Shown here: positions 12,085 to 25,227 of the stretch, piece by piece
Layout of the letters: each line of letters begins with the position of its first letter
Numbering within the stretch: position 1 is the stretch's first letter
NCBI GenBank assembly: GCA_028095005.1
Contig: CM051461.1
Span: 63,407,840-63,471,839 of the forward strand
DNA from: Rhynchospora pubera
Lineage: Eukaryota > Streptophyta > Magnoliopsida > Poales > Cyperaceae
Length of the DNA: 64,000 bases
Direction: 5' to 3'
Program-made: the position numbers and the translations under genes
Notes under the pieces: model-generated
Seen by the model: the letters and a program-made list of their open reading frames with translations, nothing else
What the model was told of the DNA's origin: nothing
Database searches by the model: none

Positions 12085-14285
12085 CAGTTAGTTAAATGAT
12101 AAGGATGCCCCTTTGTATAAATCTGGAAATGTTATAAAATGGGGGACCTAAATGAAGTTTATTTGGTTATTGATTGGTTGGTGATAAACTCCATAGCTTT
12201 TGTGTCTCTCAGAACCTCAGTTGTTAGCCTTGCTTTAACAATCATTGAAACTACCTCAATTAGGTGATAGAAATCCTGTTACTTCCCCTATTATAAGATT
12301 GTTTCTGTAAATATCATGGCCTCTGGTACTGACCTGACACTCAACCTTTCCTACAAATAAGAGTTTTGCGATAGAGCAGAATGTGTGGATTTTCTGGTAA
12401 AAATGATCTACTGTTTGTGATAACCTATTAATAGAATCTGATGTATGACGTAAGTCCAGGAGTGTAGTTGAGAATAGGGATCTTATTTTTAATATCCCTT
12501 ACTTTCTGTGTATAGTTGATGTTTTAAAGAAGCTAGAGTATGGTCCAAAAAGATTAGTGTCGTTATGTAGTACCTTCTGTAAATGAGACTTCATGTTAAC
12601 CTGGAATGTGATGATAAGTATTTATTATAGCCTTGGGGAGTAGAAATACATTTACTTCTTGCATGACTGGTGCATTTCTTAAGTTACTTTTTTTTTCACT
12701 TTTTAAATGGTATATGTACTGACGATACTTAGTCCTCTCTGTTATGAACTTAGTTAAATGATATGTAAACCCAATAATTAAGTAGCAAGAATAAGACCAA
12801 AGTTGACCTGGATAAGTGCTTGATTATAGTCAAATAACAATAAGTAACCCGATGATGTGACAAAGAAATAAAGCTCGGAGTAATAAACTAATCAGAGGCA
12901 CATAGAAGTAGGTATTGTTGATTTGCAATAACAGTGAATCCTTTGGCAGTAACCAGACCACATATTGCTACATTTTGAGTGCAAGTCATTAAGTAAAACT
13001 AGAACAATTCATGTTGTTACGATGAGGTTACGTGTAAGTGAAAAGTGTCCCTCTATCTCTCTCTCGGTACCAAATTCCTGTACCACTATTTGGCCCCCTC
13101 ACTAAATTGAAGTGGTACAACCTGAATTGAATAGGGTATCGTACTCTCCGTTTTATCACAATTCTGACGAAACCGATCTCATCGGCCGCGACGGCGACGA
13201 TTGCCGGAAGTACAAAAAACCAAATTTTTAGGGACTAAATTGAATGAAGGTCCATTACTAATTTCTGGGGACGACGCACGATGAACGGAGGTCACCGTTG
13301 TTTTCCTCTTGACCTCACGATGTCACGAGTACTCACTTTGTCAATTGCGACGGCCGGAGATGGTACCGGATTTAGATCCGTTATCACACGAATCCGTCTT
13401 CGTTTTCTTTTCGAAGCTCAGCGCGCAAGAACTCTCTGATCCTCTGTGGCGAGTATAGCTGTGAAACCTATCTGTCTAACTTCTGTCAAATGATGGAATT
13501 TGGAGTGATATAAACGGAAAAGGTTTCGGCCCAATTCGAAGACCAGGAACGAGCCCACATAAATCCAGTCAGTTGCCGCCTCAGCCCGCCTGATGATGTG
13601 GCCCAATAGGAAAAAGACAAGTCAATAGAAACTTTATAAAATCAATTAAAAATAGTAGGAAATTCAGAAAAATACAAACGACACATCTATAAAATTCTAA
13701 AAAACAAAATAAACCGATTTCACTGATACTTTGATATGAAAATATGTCAACGTAGCGTCCTTTTGTATTTTTGAAGCATTTTCACTTTAAAAATGAACTT
13801 TATAAATATTAGAAAATTAATAGACCCATTTATAAAATTCTAAAACTGAAACTAAATACTACTGAAATAAAATTTTCAATATAATATCTTCGAAATCAAG
13901 TATTTTCAAATATAAACATATTTTTCAAATTACGAAAAGTCAAAATAAGTCAATATTACAAAGCACCGTTGAAATGGAATTTAAATACTTTCAATATACA
14001 AATAAATTTGAGAATGATAATCTCATACTTTCGTGAGCTAAGTATTTTCAAATACAAAAAGGATTTCTAAAAGTCAAAAGTGCAAAAGGCCAAAGTGAAT
14101 AAAAATCACCAACATCCCAAGTGAAACATCAAAATTAAAAGTCCAAAACATGAAGCCCAAAGTCAAAACCGAAACCTCTCCGTTTGAGGAAAAGTCCCTC
14201 ACTAAGGTTGAGATCGACCTTAGATGACTCAGAAAACGAATTCTTACGGGCCCCCTCGTCCAAAGAATTCTATTTTTGTTCTCAT

Positions 14286-14880
14286 AAGAAGACCGATGAA
14301 GATGGTCCCGAGAATCGACTCTTATTAAGAAGACCGATGGAGATGGTCCCTAGGGTCGTTAAAGAACCAACTCTTATTAAGAAGACCGATGAAGATGGTC
14401 CCTAGGGTTGTAAAAGAACCAACTTTCGTCGAGTAGCCATCAAAGAGAACCCGAAGGTTGTAAAACTTCTCTTTTGTTCTCACAAGAAGACCGACTAAGA
14501 TGGTCCCGAGAACCGACTCTTATTAAGAAGACCGACTAAGATGGTCCCTAGGGTCGTTAAAGAACCAACTCTTATTAAGAAGACCGATCAAGATGGTCCC
14601 TAGGGTCGTAAAAGAACCAACTTTAGCTCAAAGGCGCCACATGCCCCTAAGGTTGTAAAACTCCTCTTTTGTTCTCACAAGAAGACCGACTAAGATGGTC
14701 CCGAGGACCGACTCTTATTAAGAAGACCGATGAAGATGGTCCCTAGGGTCGTTAAAGAACCAACTCTTATTAAGAAGACCGATTAAGATGGTCCCTAGGG
14801 TTGTAAAAGAACCAACTTTCGTCGAAAGGTCGCCCAAGAGACCCCGAAGGTTGTGAAACTCATTTTCACTCTCACAAGAA
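14286..14880 (+). repeat. Higher-order tandem repeat, 3 x ~196 bp
   Basis: Each ~196-bp unit contains three sub-units that begin aagaagaccga and run through agatggtccc, about 41, 52 and 105 bp long. Higher-order units start at about 14286, 14484 and 14679, and a degenerate fourth start is at 14875. Sub-units within a unit differ more than equivalent sub-units between units, the signature of higher-order amplification. Tandem arrays are common in Tat-lineage elements, though usually outside the LTR. Confidence 0.85.
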
Positions 14881-15366
14881 GGCCAGTCATAGCCCCGAGA
14901 GTTCACCAAACGACTCCAAAAAAATGTTATATGAAGATTCACCCCTTTTCGAACAAAGACCTTTTCTAAACCAAAATCCATTCCTTTTAAGTCAAGTCAG
15001 AAGTCTTTTGTCGATCCTTAATTGGGTCCCGTCCATTGAGTTTGGTACCATCAATTAAGTCCTCCTTAATAGCACTCCAGAAGTCTCTTTTCTTAGTCCA
15101 TTACGTCAACACCCTTTATGTCCCTTAATCAGAGGTTCCCGTAGACAACTACGGGGTAATTAACAATAGGGGCTTGCGCCTATTGGAAAGAAAGGACCCG
15201 CTAAATCAAGAAACTTCTTTAAGTAGCGACTCTTTATAGGGTTCTCTTGTATTGAGAGATACCCGCCATAGAGATCGAAACCTTAAGGGAGGTGAATCTA
15301 AGGCTATGTTCCTATTGTTTTTCGAGAAATTCCTTCGAGGAGAATAATGACGAAAAAACCGCGACA

Positions 15367-16929
15367 GACATGAGAAAGAAACCCGACTCCAAGGAATGGC
15401 TAAAAGCCATGGAATCCGAAATGCAATCCATGTATGACAACAAGGTATGGACCTTGGTTGACCTTCCCAACGGAGTAAAACCCGTTGAGAACAAATGGAT
15501 CTTTAAGAGAAAGGTCGACATGGATGGCAACTTGACCATTTACAAAGCACGACTTGTAGCGAAAGGTTACAAGCAAATTCATGATATTGACTATGAAGAA
15601 ACCTTCTCGCCCGTCGTCATGTTCAAGTCAATTCGGATCATGTTAGCAATTGCCGCATTCTATGATTATGAGATTTGGCAAATGGATGTCAAAACCGCCT
15701 TCCTAAATGGAAATTTGGAAGAGGATGTGTATATGACACAACCCGAGTGTTTTGTGGATCCAAAGAATGCTAACAAAGTATGCAAGCTTCATCGATCCAT
15801 TTATGGATTGAAGCAAGCATCAAGGAGTTGGAACAAGCGCTTTGATGAGGAAGTCAAGAAATTGAACTTCTCTCAAAGTGAAAAGGAACCTTGTGTCTAC
15901 AAGAGATTTAGTGGGAGCGTGGTTGTGTTTCTTGTTCTATATGTTGACGATATACTCTTGATCGGGAATGATATTACCGAATTGAATACAGTCAAGGATT
16001 CATTGAAGAAAGTGTTCTCAATGAAAGACTTGGGCGAAGCCGCCTACATCCTAGGAATCAAGATCTATAGAGATAGATCAAAGAGGATGTTAGGTTTGAG
16101 CCAAGATGCATATATTGACAAGGTGTTGCAAAAACACAACATGGCGAATTGCAAGAAGGGATTCTTGCCTATGCCACATGGCATTTACTTGAGCAAGACT
16201 CAAGGTCCGACAACGGAGACAGATCGGGAATACATGAAGCGATTCAAGTATCCATCTGTAGTCGGATCGATTATGTATGCCATGCTATGCACTCGCCCCG
16301 ATGTGGCACATCCGATTAGCGTGACTAGTCGATATCAAGCCAACCCAGGCATGCCACACTGGACCGCAGTCAAGAATATCCTCAAGTATCTCGAGAGAAC
16401 CAAGGAGAGCATTCTCGTATACGGTGGAGACCAAGAGCTCGTTGTAACTGGTTACACCGATGCTAGTTTCCAAACCGATCGAGATGACTCCAAATCACAG
16501 TCCGGCTTTGTATTTCTGCTTAATGGTGGTGCTGTAAGTTGGAAGAGTTCCAAGCAAGATACTACGGCCGATTCCGTCACCGAAGCGGAATACTTAGCGG
16601 CTGGCGAAGCAGCAAAAGAAGCCGTATGGATCAAGGAGTTCTTGACCGAGCTAGAGGTGGTTCCAAGCATCTCAGGTCCAGTGGATATCTACTGCGACAA
16701 TACGGGAGCCATAGCTCAGTCCAAGGAGCCTAGGTCTCACCAGAAGACTAGGCACATTCTACGACGATTCCATCTCATCCGTCAGTTGGTCAATGACGGT
16801 TGGGTCAAGGTCAAGAAGGTGGACGGTGCCGCGAACACAGCGGACCCTCTGACAAAGCCTTTGTCTCGAGCCGCGCATGAGTTGCATGTTGCATCCATGG
16901 GGATTAGGCGTATGCCTGATTGGCTTTGA
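15367..16929 (+). pseudogene. Copia reverse transcriptase-RNase H (3' half of polyprotein)
   Basis: The pol frame resumes after the inserted element and is open to TGA at 16927-16929. Visible are the RT start (KARLVAKGYKQ, DYEETFSPV), the AFLNGNLEE motif, the catalytic YVDD (about 15940), and RNase H with TDAS, SVTEAEYLA and CDN motifs. The final residues (KPLSRAAHELHVASMG) are typical copia polyprotein ends. The open frame extends upstream to 15292, but those codons belong to the inserted LTR. The half itself shows no internal stop, so damage here is only by separation from the gag-integrase half. Confidence 0.88.
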
Positions 16930-17030
16930 GTTGTATCTTTTATTTAGGCGTTAGTATGAGACATGTATATTTGGATATTACATTGAGTACTATACACTGG
17001 CTAGAAGTCACTGTTGATTGACTCAAGGCC

Positions 17031-17041
17031 AAGTGGGAGAT
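17031..17041 (+). promoter_or_regulatory. Copia polypurine tract
   Basis: aagtgggagat directly abuts the TGTTAG of the 3' LTR. It primes plus-strand DNA synthesis and matches the usual copia tract. Its presence shows that 17042-18806 is the true 3' LTR. Confidence 0.85.
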
Positions 17042-18806
17042 TGTTAGAGATATGTCCTAGAAGCCAATCATATTTGGCTACTTCTATAGTTTTATGTCGG
17101 TGATGATTTTATATCATTTGTTCCTTGATTTATGTGTTGACAGTTCGTTCAGGTTGAGGATCTGAATTATAGATCACTGTGTTTCATTTAGTAGTAAATG
17201 ACAACAATAAATCTAAAGCGTCCATAATCTTGATAATTAACAAGGAACATTAATTATCAATAAGATTAGTATGCAAGTTAAGTGATGATTAAGTTCTATA
17301 AATCATAGGTTAAGAGTAACCAACTTAATTGCATATGTTTATGTTAATTGAACATAGTACAGGACACGACCCAACGAAATAAATATATGGATTGTGTTAT
17401 GTGTCATTATTTATTTCGTTATGATTTTGATTCTAAGTTTGAGATATTTATCTTTTCCACATGAGGATAGGTTCAATAAATATCGTCTACCGCTGATTCC
17501 CGATAAGGGCTGCTATACGGACGTTATTTATGTTCTCTTGAATTGTGCGGGGAAAAGCTAAATAGTCAAGAAAACCGTATGTCCCTCATTAATTCACTTA
17601 GTGAGTGACGATATCTATTTGGGCCCCTTGATGGAGATAGATTGTTTGCTAGCAACTGATACAATTATCTCTAGATCAAGAAACGTATAATCTACAAGAA
17701 TGACACATTCCTATCTTGGATTATACGATGATATCGTGAGACATAGGAATCAAAATAGAGAAATACTTTTATTCTCTTATGCAGGATTTAAATACTGTAA
17801 CAGTACATTATTTATGCGAATTGGGAATCATAACGTGTTGCTAGATACCGCTTATGATTATTGGAATTAAATAGCGATTTAATCCCATGTCCAACTTAGC
17901 ATAAATCCTCAAAGGGTCATACAGATCGAAATATAACCAAACAGTGCATTAATCATTTATTTGCATCAGTGTATTTTTGCGAAAATATGATTAGTTGATT
18001 AATTGATTATATGTCGATATAATTAATTAATTCAAACGGATCGTATCGAAATGATTTAAATGCATAAGCTAATCCCATGGTAATTATTAATTAGTTAATA
18101 ATTATTCAACACAATACAATTTAATATAAATAGTTATATTAAATTAATGGGCCGATATTTATTATAGAATAAATAGCCCAAATGAAGAGCACTTAATAGT
18201 GGATTGAATGGATTGATTTAATAATCAATTTGGAGAGCTTGCAAAGCCCAAAAGAGCCCATATATGGCCGGCCACATAGGAGGTGGTAGGTAGGTGGCAT
18301 GATGGTAAATAAAGGAAACTTATTGCTAGGGTTTGAGCATTATAAAAGGACCCTTGTGGAGGCTCCTTGCTCCTCTCTCTCTCTTCCCTTCCTTGAGCCG
18401 CCACCCTCCTCCCTTCTTCCCTCTTTGGCCGCCACCTCTCTCCCCTCTCATCCACCTTAGCTCATGTGTTGAGCACCATCATCTCTCCACTTAATTAAAG
18501 AGAATTAAGAAGGCGAGAACGCTTGGGATTAGCCTAGACCTTGTAGCTTCTAGCAAAGCTTGTAGGTCTTGGTTAATTTCGTGGTGGACTCGAGGACGAG
18601 CTTGGCACGAAGGAGGAGCTAGACGCGAGCACCACCACCTACAACCTAGCCGGTTCGAGCCTCTTGATTACTACATCAAGAGAGGTATACCTATGAACCT
18701 TCTCTTTGTGTGGATGGCTAAGTACTAGATCTTGTCTTTGCATGATTGTTATGGCTAATTAGGAGTAATTAATCATAAAAAATGAAAATTATGCACTTAA
18801 CTAACA
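17042..18806 (+). repeat. Copia (Angela-like) 3' LTR, 1765 bp
   Basis: TGTTAG...CTAACA preceded by the polypurine tract. About 14 substitutions by eye against 2725-4489, with no length difference. A frame of 76 codons on the reverse strand in both copies (18225-18455, 3908-4138) is not a gene: it reads through the C/T-rich leader. Confidence 0.9.
18341..18347 (+). promoter_or_regulatory. TATA box of copia 3' LTR
   Basis: TATAAAA at the same place as in copy 1, followed by the C/T-rich leader. It could drive read-out transcription into 18807 onward. Confidence 0.5.
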
Positions 18807-20755
18807 GCCGCTGCTTGTTTTTTGTTGAGTATAACTTGGTGGTTGAACATGATTGGATGAAAATTTAGTATTAGATGCTTATTTGAACTCTTATGAAGAA
18901 GTTTATACTCTCTTTTTAAAAATTATATACTCTCTTTTTAAGAATTATATACTTTGTTATTATATTGAATTCTTATTTGCACAATTTTTGTCTACTTGTT
19001 AAATGCTAATTTGGTATTTCATATATAGAAGTATATACTCCCTTACGAATAAGTATTTACTTCCTTGATATTTCAAATTTTATCTGATTATTCTTATTTT
19101 CAAATTCATATATTGAATGCTTATTTGAACGTTTTGATAAAAAAATTATATACTTCCGTATGGAAAAGTATGTACTCCTCTCGGAAGAAGTATATACTTC
19201 CATAATCCATAGTATTTTCAATTTTTATTTGTACATTTTTTGTTTGCTTTTTAAATGCTAATTTTTTATTCTATATGTAGATGTTTATACTCCCGTATAG
19301 AGAATTATTTACTCTCTTAATATTTCAATTTTTATATGATTATTTTTATTTTCAAATTCATATATTGAATGCTTATTTGAACGTTTTTATCAAAAATTAT
19401 ATACTCCTGTATGGAAAGTATATACTCCTTTACGCAGAATTATTTACTTCCTTCTATTTCCAACTTTTAGCTCTATATGACAGAATTTGATATATTAATA
19501 ATATTTAAATTTTTTTATTTTATTAGAAAATATATTTATATACTCCTTTACACTAATTTAAGTACTCCTATAAATGTGGTTGCTTACCGTCTACTATTAG
19601 ACCCAATAAATGAACTCAAGCATAAGTTTCGTCCAATACCAAAGTGTATTTTTTTTTACTGAGTCGATATTTTGATTTGAAATATTGTTTTGTGTAAATT
19701 TGATTTGAGAATAGATGAATGCGTTAGTTATGTGTGTAAACTTGATTTGAATAGATGGTTGTGTTGAAGTTACGTACGATACTAGCACTTTTGTTAGAAT
19801 GTTTGATATTTTGATATCTCTATTTGAATTTTCATTTCAATTGTTGTAAAAATAAGTACTATCATATGTATGGTTTATTTCAATTTCTTATGAAAAAGTT
19901 CATACTCCTTTATTTTATAAATTCACTCTACAATCAAGAATTAAACACTCACGTCTTTGTTGCTATTTTACGTTTAGATACTCCATAATAAAAAATTAAG
20001 TACTCTGTTTCAGAACTAATTTTATATTTAAGCACGTGGTGACGTCAAAAAATTCATCAATTCCATCCTACCAGTTCAGTCTCAATGCATGTAGACGTTA
20101 GCGTGCGTGGTGACATCAGAAAATCGAGCGCTGACATCAGAAGAGGAAGTGTCGTTCAATGACACACTGAATGTCGTATCACAGATGGCCCATTACTCAG
20201 CCCATTATTGCACGCTGGACACTTGGGATGGCAGGATGTCAAAATGCTGAGATGCCTCAAATCAGCTCCGGATTCACACCAAGATTCGTTTAATAAAAAT
20301 ATAAATTGAATAATTGATACATCTACTCGCTAAGCAACGATTAATGCTATAGTTATACATATTGAACTAACAGGCAATAGTAATTAGGCCACCTCTTTCG
20401 TTTATATCTTTTCTTTTCTTTCTTTCTTTTTTTATTATTTCTCTCCATCCTTTTCTTCCTTCGTATAAAATATGGATAGATATGTATTCTTTTATTACTT
20501 CTTCCTTCAAGACGTATTAACTGCATCATTACTATTTTAATATATCAATTCCCTATTTCGTTCCTCCTCTTTCCTCCTCTCAAGCAACGTTTTCACGTTT
20601 TTTAGAATACGTACATTTATTGCGTCAATGTGTAAATATTTGTTATATCGCTGTACATTTATCTAGTATATTAAATTTATTAATGTATAGATAGTTATCT
20701 ATTTTAGTTTTTATATATATATTTTTGACAGGCTGTAAACAATTCCCTTGATTTT
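18807..20755. repeat. Flank copy B2 (duplicate of 4490-6438)
   Basis: Near-identical to 4490-6438, with the same TACTCC motif array. Differences are single substitutions or one-base indels (for example one A lost near 19418, one T gained near 19514). The match stops at gatttt, after which 20756 onward has no counterpart. Since it follows the PPT-linked 3' LTR, this copy is the genuine 3' flank of the copia insertion. Confidence 0.85.
19576..19662 (+). pseudogene. Coding-like exon fragment, copy B2
   Basis: Duplicate of 5259-5345, with the VAYRLLLDPINE core and stop retained. See the copy at 2488-2613 for the divergence pattern. Function unknown. Confidence 0.4.
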
Positions 20756-21993
20756 TCATTTTACAACTCATTTGCCGAAGCCAAAAGGAGTACTTAAGTA
20801 CTGTGCCAATACAGACTTAAGTATCAAATCAACTCGTACTTAATTATTGTGCCGATGCACTCATAATTATTCATATTATTTTAAAAAAATGATAAAACAA
20901 TGTTAGAGAGCATATATTTACGGAATGAGAATATGGAATTAACAATTTTTTTTATGTTTTGTACTGTAAAAAGTAAAGGATAACTGAAAAATGGAAGCAA
21001 CATACGTGCTGTAAATAGTTTGCGTTTTCTTTTAGAACAATTCTAACAATAGAACACAAAAACGACACCGAGTGGAAATTAAGAGTACTTTTGCATCCAC
21101 TTTTTTTTATCATTTTTTAAAAAAAAATTTCAACACTTTCCCTCACAGAGTTGATAAAAAGTCTAGATTATTATTCGATGCCATCGTGTCAGCCTTTAAT
21201 ATCAGAAAAGAAGAAAGATTGGTTAATGGAAACTTAAACATCACAAATTTGGACTTGTGTAGTTGTCGCATTTCCAAAATATTGTTCTCAGCACACGCTT
21301 ATGCGTAATTGCATTGCAACAATGTCGCTTTCTTTTATTAAACCACAACGCGAATTTCCTCCGAAATGTAAACGTCTCTGGGCTTTTTTCATTTTCTCCT
21401 TCAATTGATTTCTCTTTCTTCCGTGAATCCATGGACACTATTTAACTAAGACCATGTGTAACATTTTCCATACTTTATTTATTAGCCACTGGTACCGATA
21501 CCAGTTGATGTAGCCACTAATGAAAACATCAAAAACGAGGGTACTATCGGTACACGTGTAAAGTATAATATTGTAGAATGAGCAATCTATGCTCTTACGC
21601 GTTACGTTTTGACAAGAAATTTAATGTAGATATTTATATAGGTCAAAATAAATAGCAACGTAACTTTTTTTTAACAAAAATTGGATTGTTCCGAATTAGC
21701 CCTCAATATTATCATATTGTAAAGGACTTGACCTATTTTTTATATATAGTAAGATTACGCTGACAATACATTTATTTGACAGAAATAACAAATGAAGTAG
21801 CTTTTTAAAATAAAAATGCATTCAACTTGTGGCTTCTTAATGCATTTAATTGAAAGTGCCATATAACTATATATATAATAAATGGTTTGGAGATGCATAT
21901 AAAATTTATTGAAATTCATTTGATTTGAAATCGAATTGTTCTTCCGTTGAACGATTTGGAAAATTGATACAAGTTATTTCAATATACATAATA
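20756..21993. other. Intergenic AT-rich sequence
   Basis: No supportable gene or terminal-repeat element. Short open frames (for example 21072-21308) have no coding character. Confidence 0.6.
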
Positions 21994-22662
21994 GGGTTAA
22001 TTAGATTTATGCCACTGTGAAAATTTGAAATTAGTAAATGCCATCACTAAATGACAAATTATTTTTATGCCACTGTGAAAAAGTAAAAATTAGTTTAAAC
22101 TTGCCATTGAAAAAATAATTTGCCAATTTTACTCTTTTAAATATGTCACTGTAAAATTTTCAAAATTAGTTTTATGCCATTAGTTTCTTCAAAATCATTG
22201 TAAATTATAAATATGTCACTCATTAATCTGTCATTATTTTTCAAATTCTCTAAAATACCCTCGTTAGTCAAAAAGGGAAAAAAACTAAAGAAAGAAACAT
22301 AAGTTCACCACATATACATACATATTTAAAATTATAACACATACGTACATGGATGTATAAACTTTATGTTCCAGTTATATGAATATATGATAAGCGGAAA
22401 TTTTTTTTTAACAAGGGCTATTTGGGGTTTATTAGAATTACTCAAGTCATTCCTACGTTCTTTTGACTTAGGGTTTATTAACAAGGGCAATTTGGAATTT
22501 TTGAAAAATATTAAGAGAAATCAGAATGGTATTTTTAGAATGAGATAATCACATATTTCTAATTGACATAATTTGATGATGGCATAAATCTATAATTTAC
22601 AATATAACAATGACATATTCCTATTTAGCTAAATTTCACAATGGCATAGATCTAATTATTCC
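21994..22662. mobile_element. Mutator-type MITE, member 1 (ATGCCACTGTAAA family)
   Basis: The ends are inverted repeats: gggttaattagatttatgcc at the left and the complement of ggcatagatctaattattcc at the right. The flanks tacataata (21985-21993) and tgcataatc (22663-22671) match at 7 of 9, compatible with an old 9-bp duplication. The interior is many degenerate copies of atgccactgtgaaaa-like motifs, direct in the left half and complementary in the right. No coding capacity. A relative with a perfect 9-bp duplication is at 43090-44020. Confidence 0.7.
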
Positions 22663-22752
22663 TGCATAATCATAATAATAAATGTTCATTTCAAATTGCC
22701 CAAATTTGATGCCGTTTATCTACATTATCATAAGATAATCGTCATCGTCGTC

Positions 22753-22788
<36 letters not shown>
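22753..22788. repeat. (ATA)n microsatellite
   Basis: Twelve uninterrupted trinucleotide units, beside a short gtcatcgtcgtc stretch. Confidence 0.9.
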
Positions 22789-23671
22789 GCAGATTTGTGC
22801 CTTTACAATTTTATATTTAAAAGTTTTGTTCATCAGTTGTGGCCTTGTGGTTTTGTACTCTGTTAGTTTATCTATTTCTTCCGGTCCATCTATGGGATTT
22901 ACCATTATTCTTCAACAATATAACTTTTTGGTTCACATTTCATATATAATTCTTTTAATTACTTTGTAAAATATTATGTTCCTGTTCTTTATTATCGAAG
23001 GACCACATTCGTTATAATTGCCAATTTGCCATCGTTGTCTATATTATTAGGATTATTAATTATTGGAACCTGGAAATTTACTTATCAAATCAAATAAATC
23101 CGTTGTTATCATGAGTTCGAATCCGATTAGTTTATTTCTTTAATCCCAAACCGAGGAACAAGATTTTGTTTATTACATTTAACAGAAGTTAGGAAAATTT
23201 TCAATGTAATTAACATACGTACAAGATTTACTACTGAATATTCATTTGCATCCTTAATTAAATTTGGAATTATAAAATTGCTTTTTTACCCTTATAAAAT
23301 CATTTAAAAAAACCTCAATTTAAATTGCAGTCAGCGATAATCGATTTACTATTAACCTTCCAAAAAAAAAAAACTAAATGTAAGTTAATATTAACCAAAT
23401 TTCTTATAGTATGTCCAATTATTAATATTACGCTTTCTCTCGTGCCTTTGACCATTTAATAAACTTTTCTTCGCGCTAAAGTTTGTTGAAGCAATCTTTT
23501 ATCCTTAAAATATGATTTGTACCTGTTTTTTTTTAAGTTATTAACTTCATAAAATTTTGCAATTTTGAGGCTAACCTTAACTTCTTTTTTTTCCAACAAA
23601 AAGAACACCGTCAAAATTACCAATTTTGGAGTAGAAAAACTGAAAATCCGAGAAACAAAACAACCCCTTCA
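22789..23671. other. Intergenic AT-rich sequence
   Basis: No supportable gene, RNA or repeat structure seen apart from A and T runs. Confidence 0.55.
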
Positions 23672-24741
23672 GCAATCCAAATCTGCTGTTGCGCGACAAA
23701 CCGTGTCGCGCGGCTCATCGAGCCGTTCGCACGATCCGACGGTCCAAACGCGTTCCTCTCTACGAATCTGTCCTATTGGGTTTTATTTCGGATCCTCTCC
23801 ATCAAAATAGAGATCCAATAGCCATCAAAATTGAAAAAACAAACTTCTCTATGAGTTTGAAAGAGAAAACGAGAGAGAGAAGAACGGAGGCGATCGAGCC
23901 TCGAGGGCTAAGCGTCGTGGAAGTCGATCGGAGCTCATTTTCTCTTCCGATCTTTCTCCTCCACCTCTTCTCTGCTGATTGAAGCAAATCGCAAGAGCAA
24001 ACCTGTTTCTCATTTTTCCCTTCTGTTGGTAACCTCTTTGCAACCCTATTTTCTTTGATTTTCCTTGATTTGTTAGAGAAATCACCTCTGCTCCTAGCAC
24101 TCTCGGTTTATCTTGTTTCAGTTCCAGTATTGTAGAGTGTAGAGCTTACCTGAAAGGTTTTTAATTTCTGAAAATAGACTATATTAGCCTTAAATTGCAT
24201 ATGAATACAGATAATGAAATTGCTGGGGAGGAGAAGTTTGGACAGAAACCGTAGCATAGAAACCTTCTCTTCAAAGTTTTATGTCTTGGTGTAGAATAGA
24301 AACCGTAGCATGGTTTGCTTTGGTTCCCTTCCCCTTCTCTATCCCTTCTGGAGTAGATCGTTGAGCTCAATGATGACTAATGGCCAGTTAATTGGTGTAG
24401 GCTAGATTATTTGATTATACCACTTGATCATTAAATTGAATCTAGGTTCCTTCACCTTCCACACCAATTTGCACCTCTTGATTATTCTTCAGTACTATGT
24501 ATTAAAAGTTTCTTTAATTAGGTTATGCTGTATTAATCAATTAGTTTCATATTTTGTCTTTGGTTGAACTAGAAAGTAGATTCTAGATATGCTTGCTTGA
24601 ATTCAACGATACATGTTTTTATTAATACATCTATTATACATTCTCTCAAATTTTTATTTATCGAGATGACAAGCATACCAATTGCTTTTGCAAATAATTT
24701 TGAAAAGTAGTATGAAATTTGTGCTTGTCTGTAGCTTTAAA

Positions 24742-25121
24742 GCATCAATTGATCAAATTGGGTGATCATTATGTCAGATTTTCAGTAGGTAAACAAGGTA
24801 TCAAATGTGACCAAACTGCTTCTGGATTGAAAAACTTATGGACCAAAATGGTAAATGAGTGATACTTAGGTACCATTATATAATTCACTCAAAAACATAA
24901 ATAAAAACTTTTGCATCAATTGATCAAATTGGGATTTCAGATATTGATCATTATGTCAGATTTTCAGTAGGTAAACAAGGTATCAAATGTGACCAAACTG
25001 ATTATGGATTGAAAAACTTATGGACCAAAATGTTTCTTTTGAAACTTCAGGGACCAAAATAGTAAATGAGTGATACTTAGGCGCCATTATATAATTCACT
25101 CAAAAAGATAAATAAAAGCTT
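24742..25121 (+). repeat. Tandem duplication, ~170 and ~209 bp
   Basis: Unit 1 (24742-24912) and unit 2 (24913-25121) both run from gcatcaattgatcaaattgg through cagattttcagtaggtaaac to ataattcactcaaaaa. Unit 2 carries two extra stretches (near 24934 and 25032). Confidence 0.8.
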
Positions 25122-25227
25122 TTTTATTTTTCACATTTGTTTAATCTTAGCTCTAATCAAATTTGTTATATGGACAGAACCAAGAAAATTTTTCTTGAAG
25201 TAGCTAATATGCTGTTTATTTTCCAGG

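Larger units (their letters stand above)
10081..15366 (+). mobile_element. Giant solo LTR (Tat/Ogre-like) inside copia pol, 5286 bp
   Basis: It starts TGTTTGACCC and ends CGACA (TG...CA), flanked by a perfect 5-bp duplication GACAT at 10076-10080 and 15367-15371. Removing it with one duplication restores the copia reading frame across the join, which fixes the ends. No gag/pol lies inside, and no second copy of its own ends, so a solo LTR is the simplest reading. A TATA box lies at 10897. LTRs near 5 kb are known mainly from Ogre/Tat Ty3/gypsy elements, and the cgcgatt phrase near the start also recalls Tat LTRs. That assignment is inference. Alternatives are a non-autonomous LARD-type element or a fragment. 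Inside are a hairpin family (11390-11830), a coding-like stretch (11887-12084) and a higher-order repeat (14286-14880). Confidence 0.75.

Noticed and set aside
15292..15366. N-terminal extension of the copia RT frame
   Set aside because: These codons belong to the 3' end of the inserted LTR, and the pol frame starts after the GACAT duplication.
23089..23130. tRNA-like gagttcgaatccg phrase
   Set aside because: No acceptor or anticodon arms can be folded around it.
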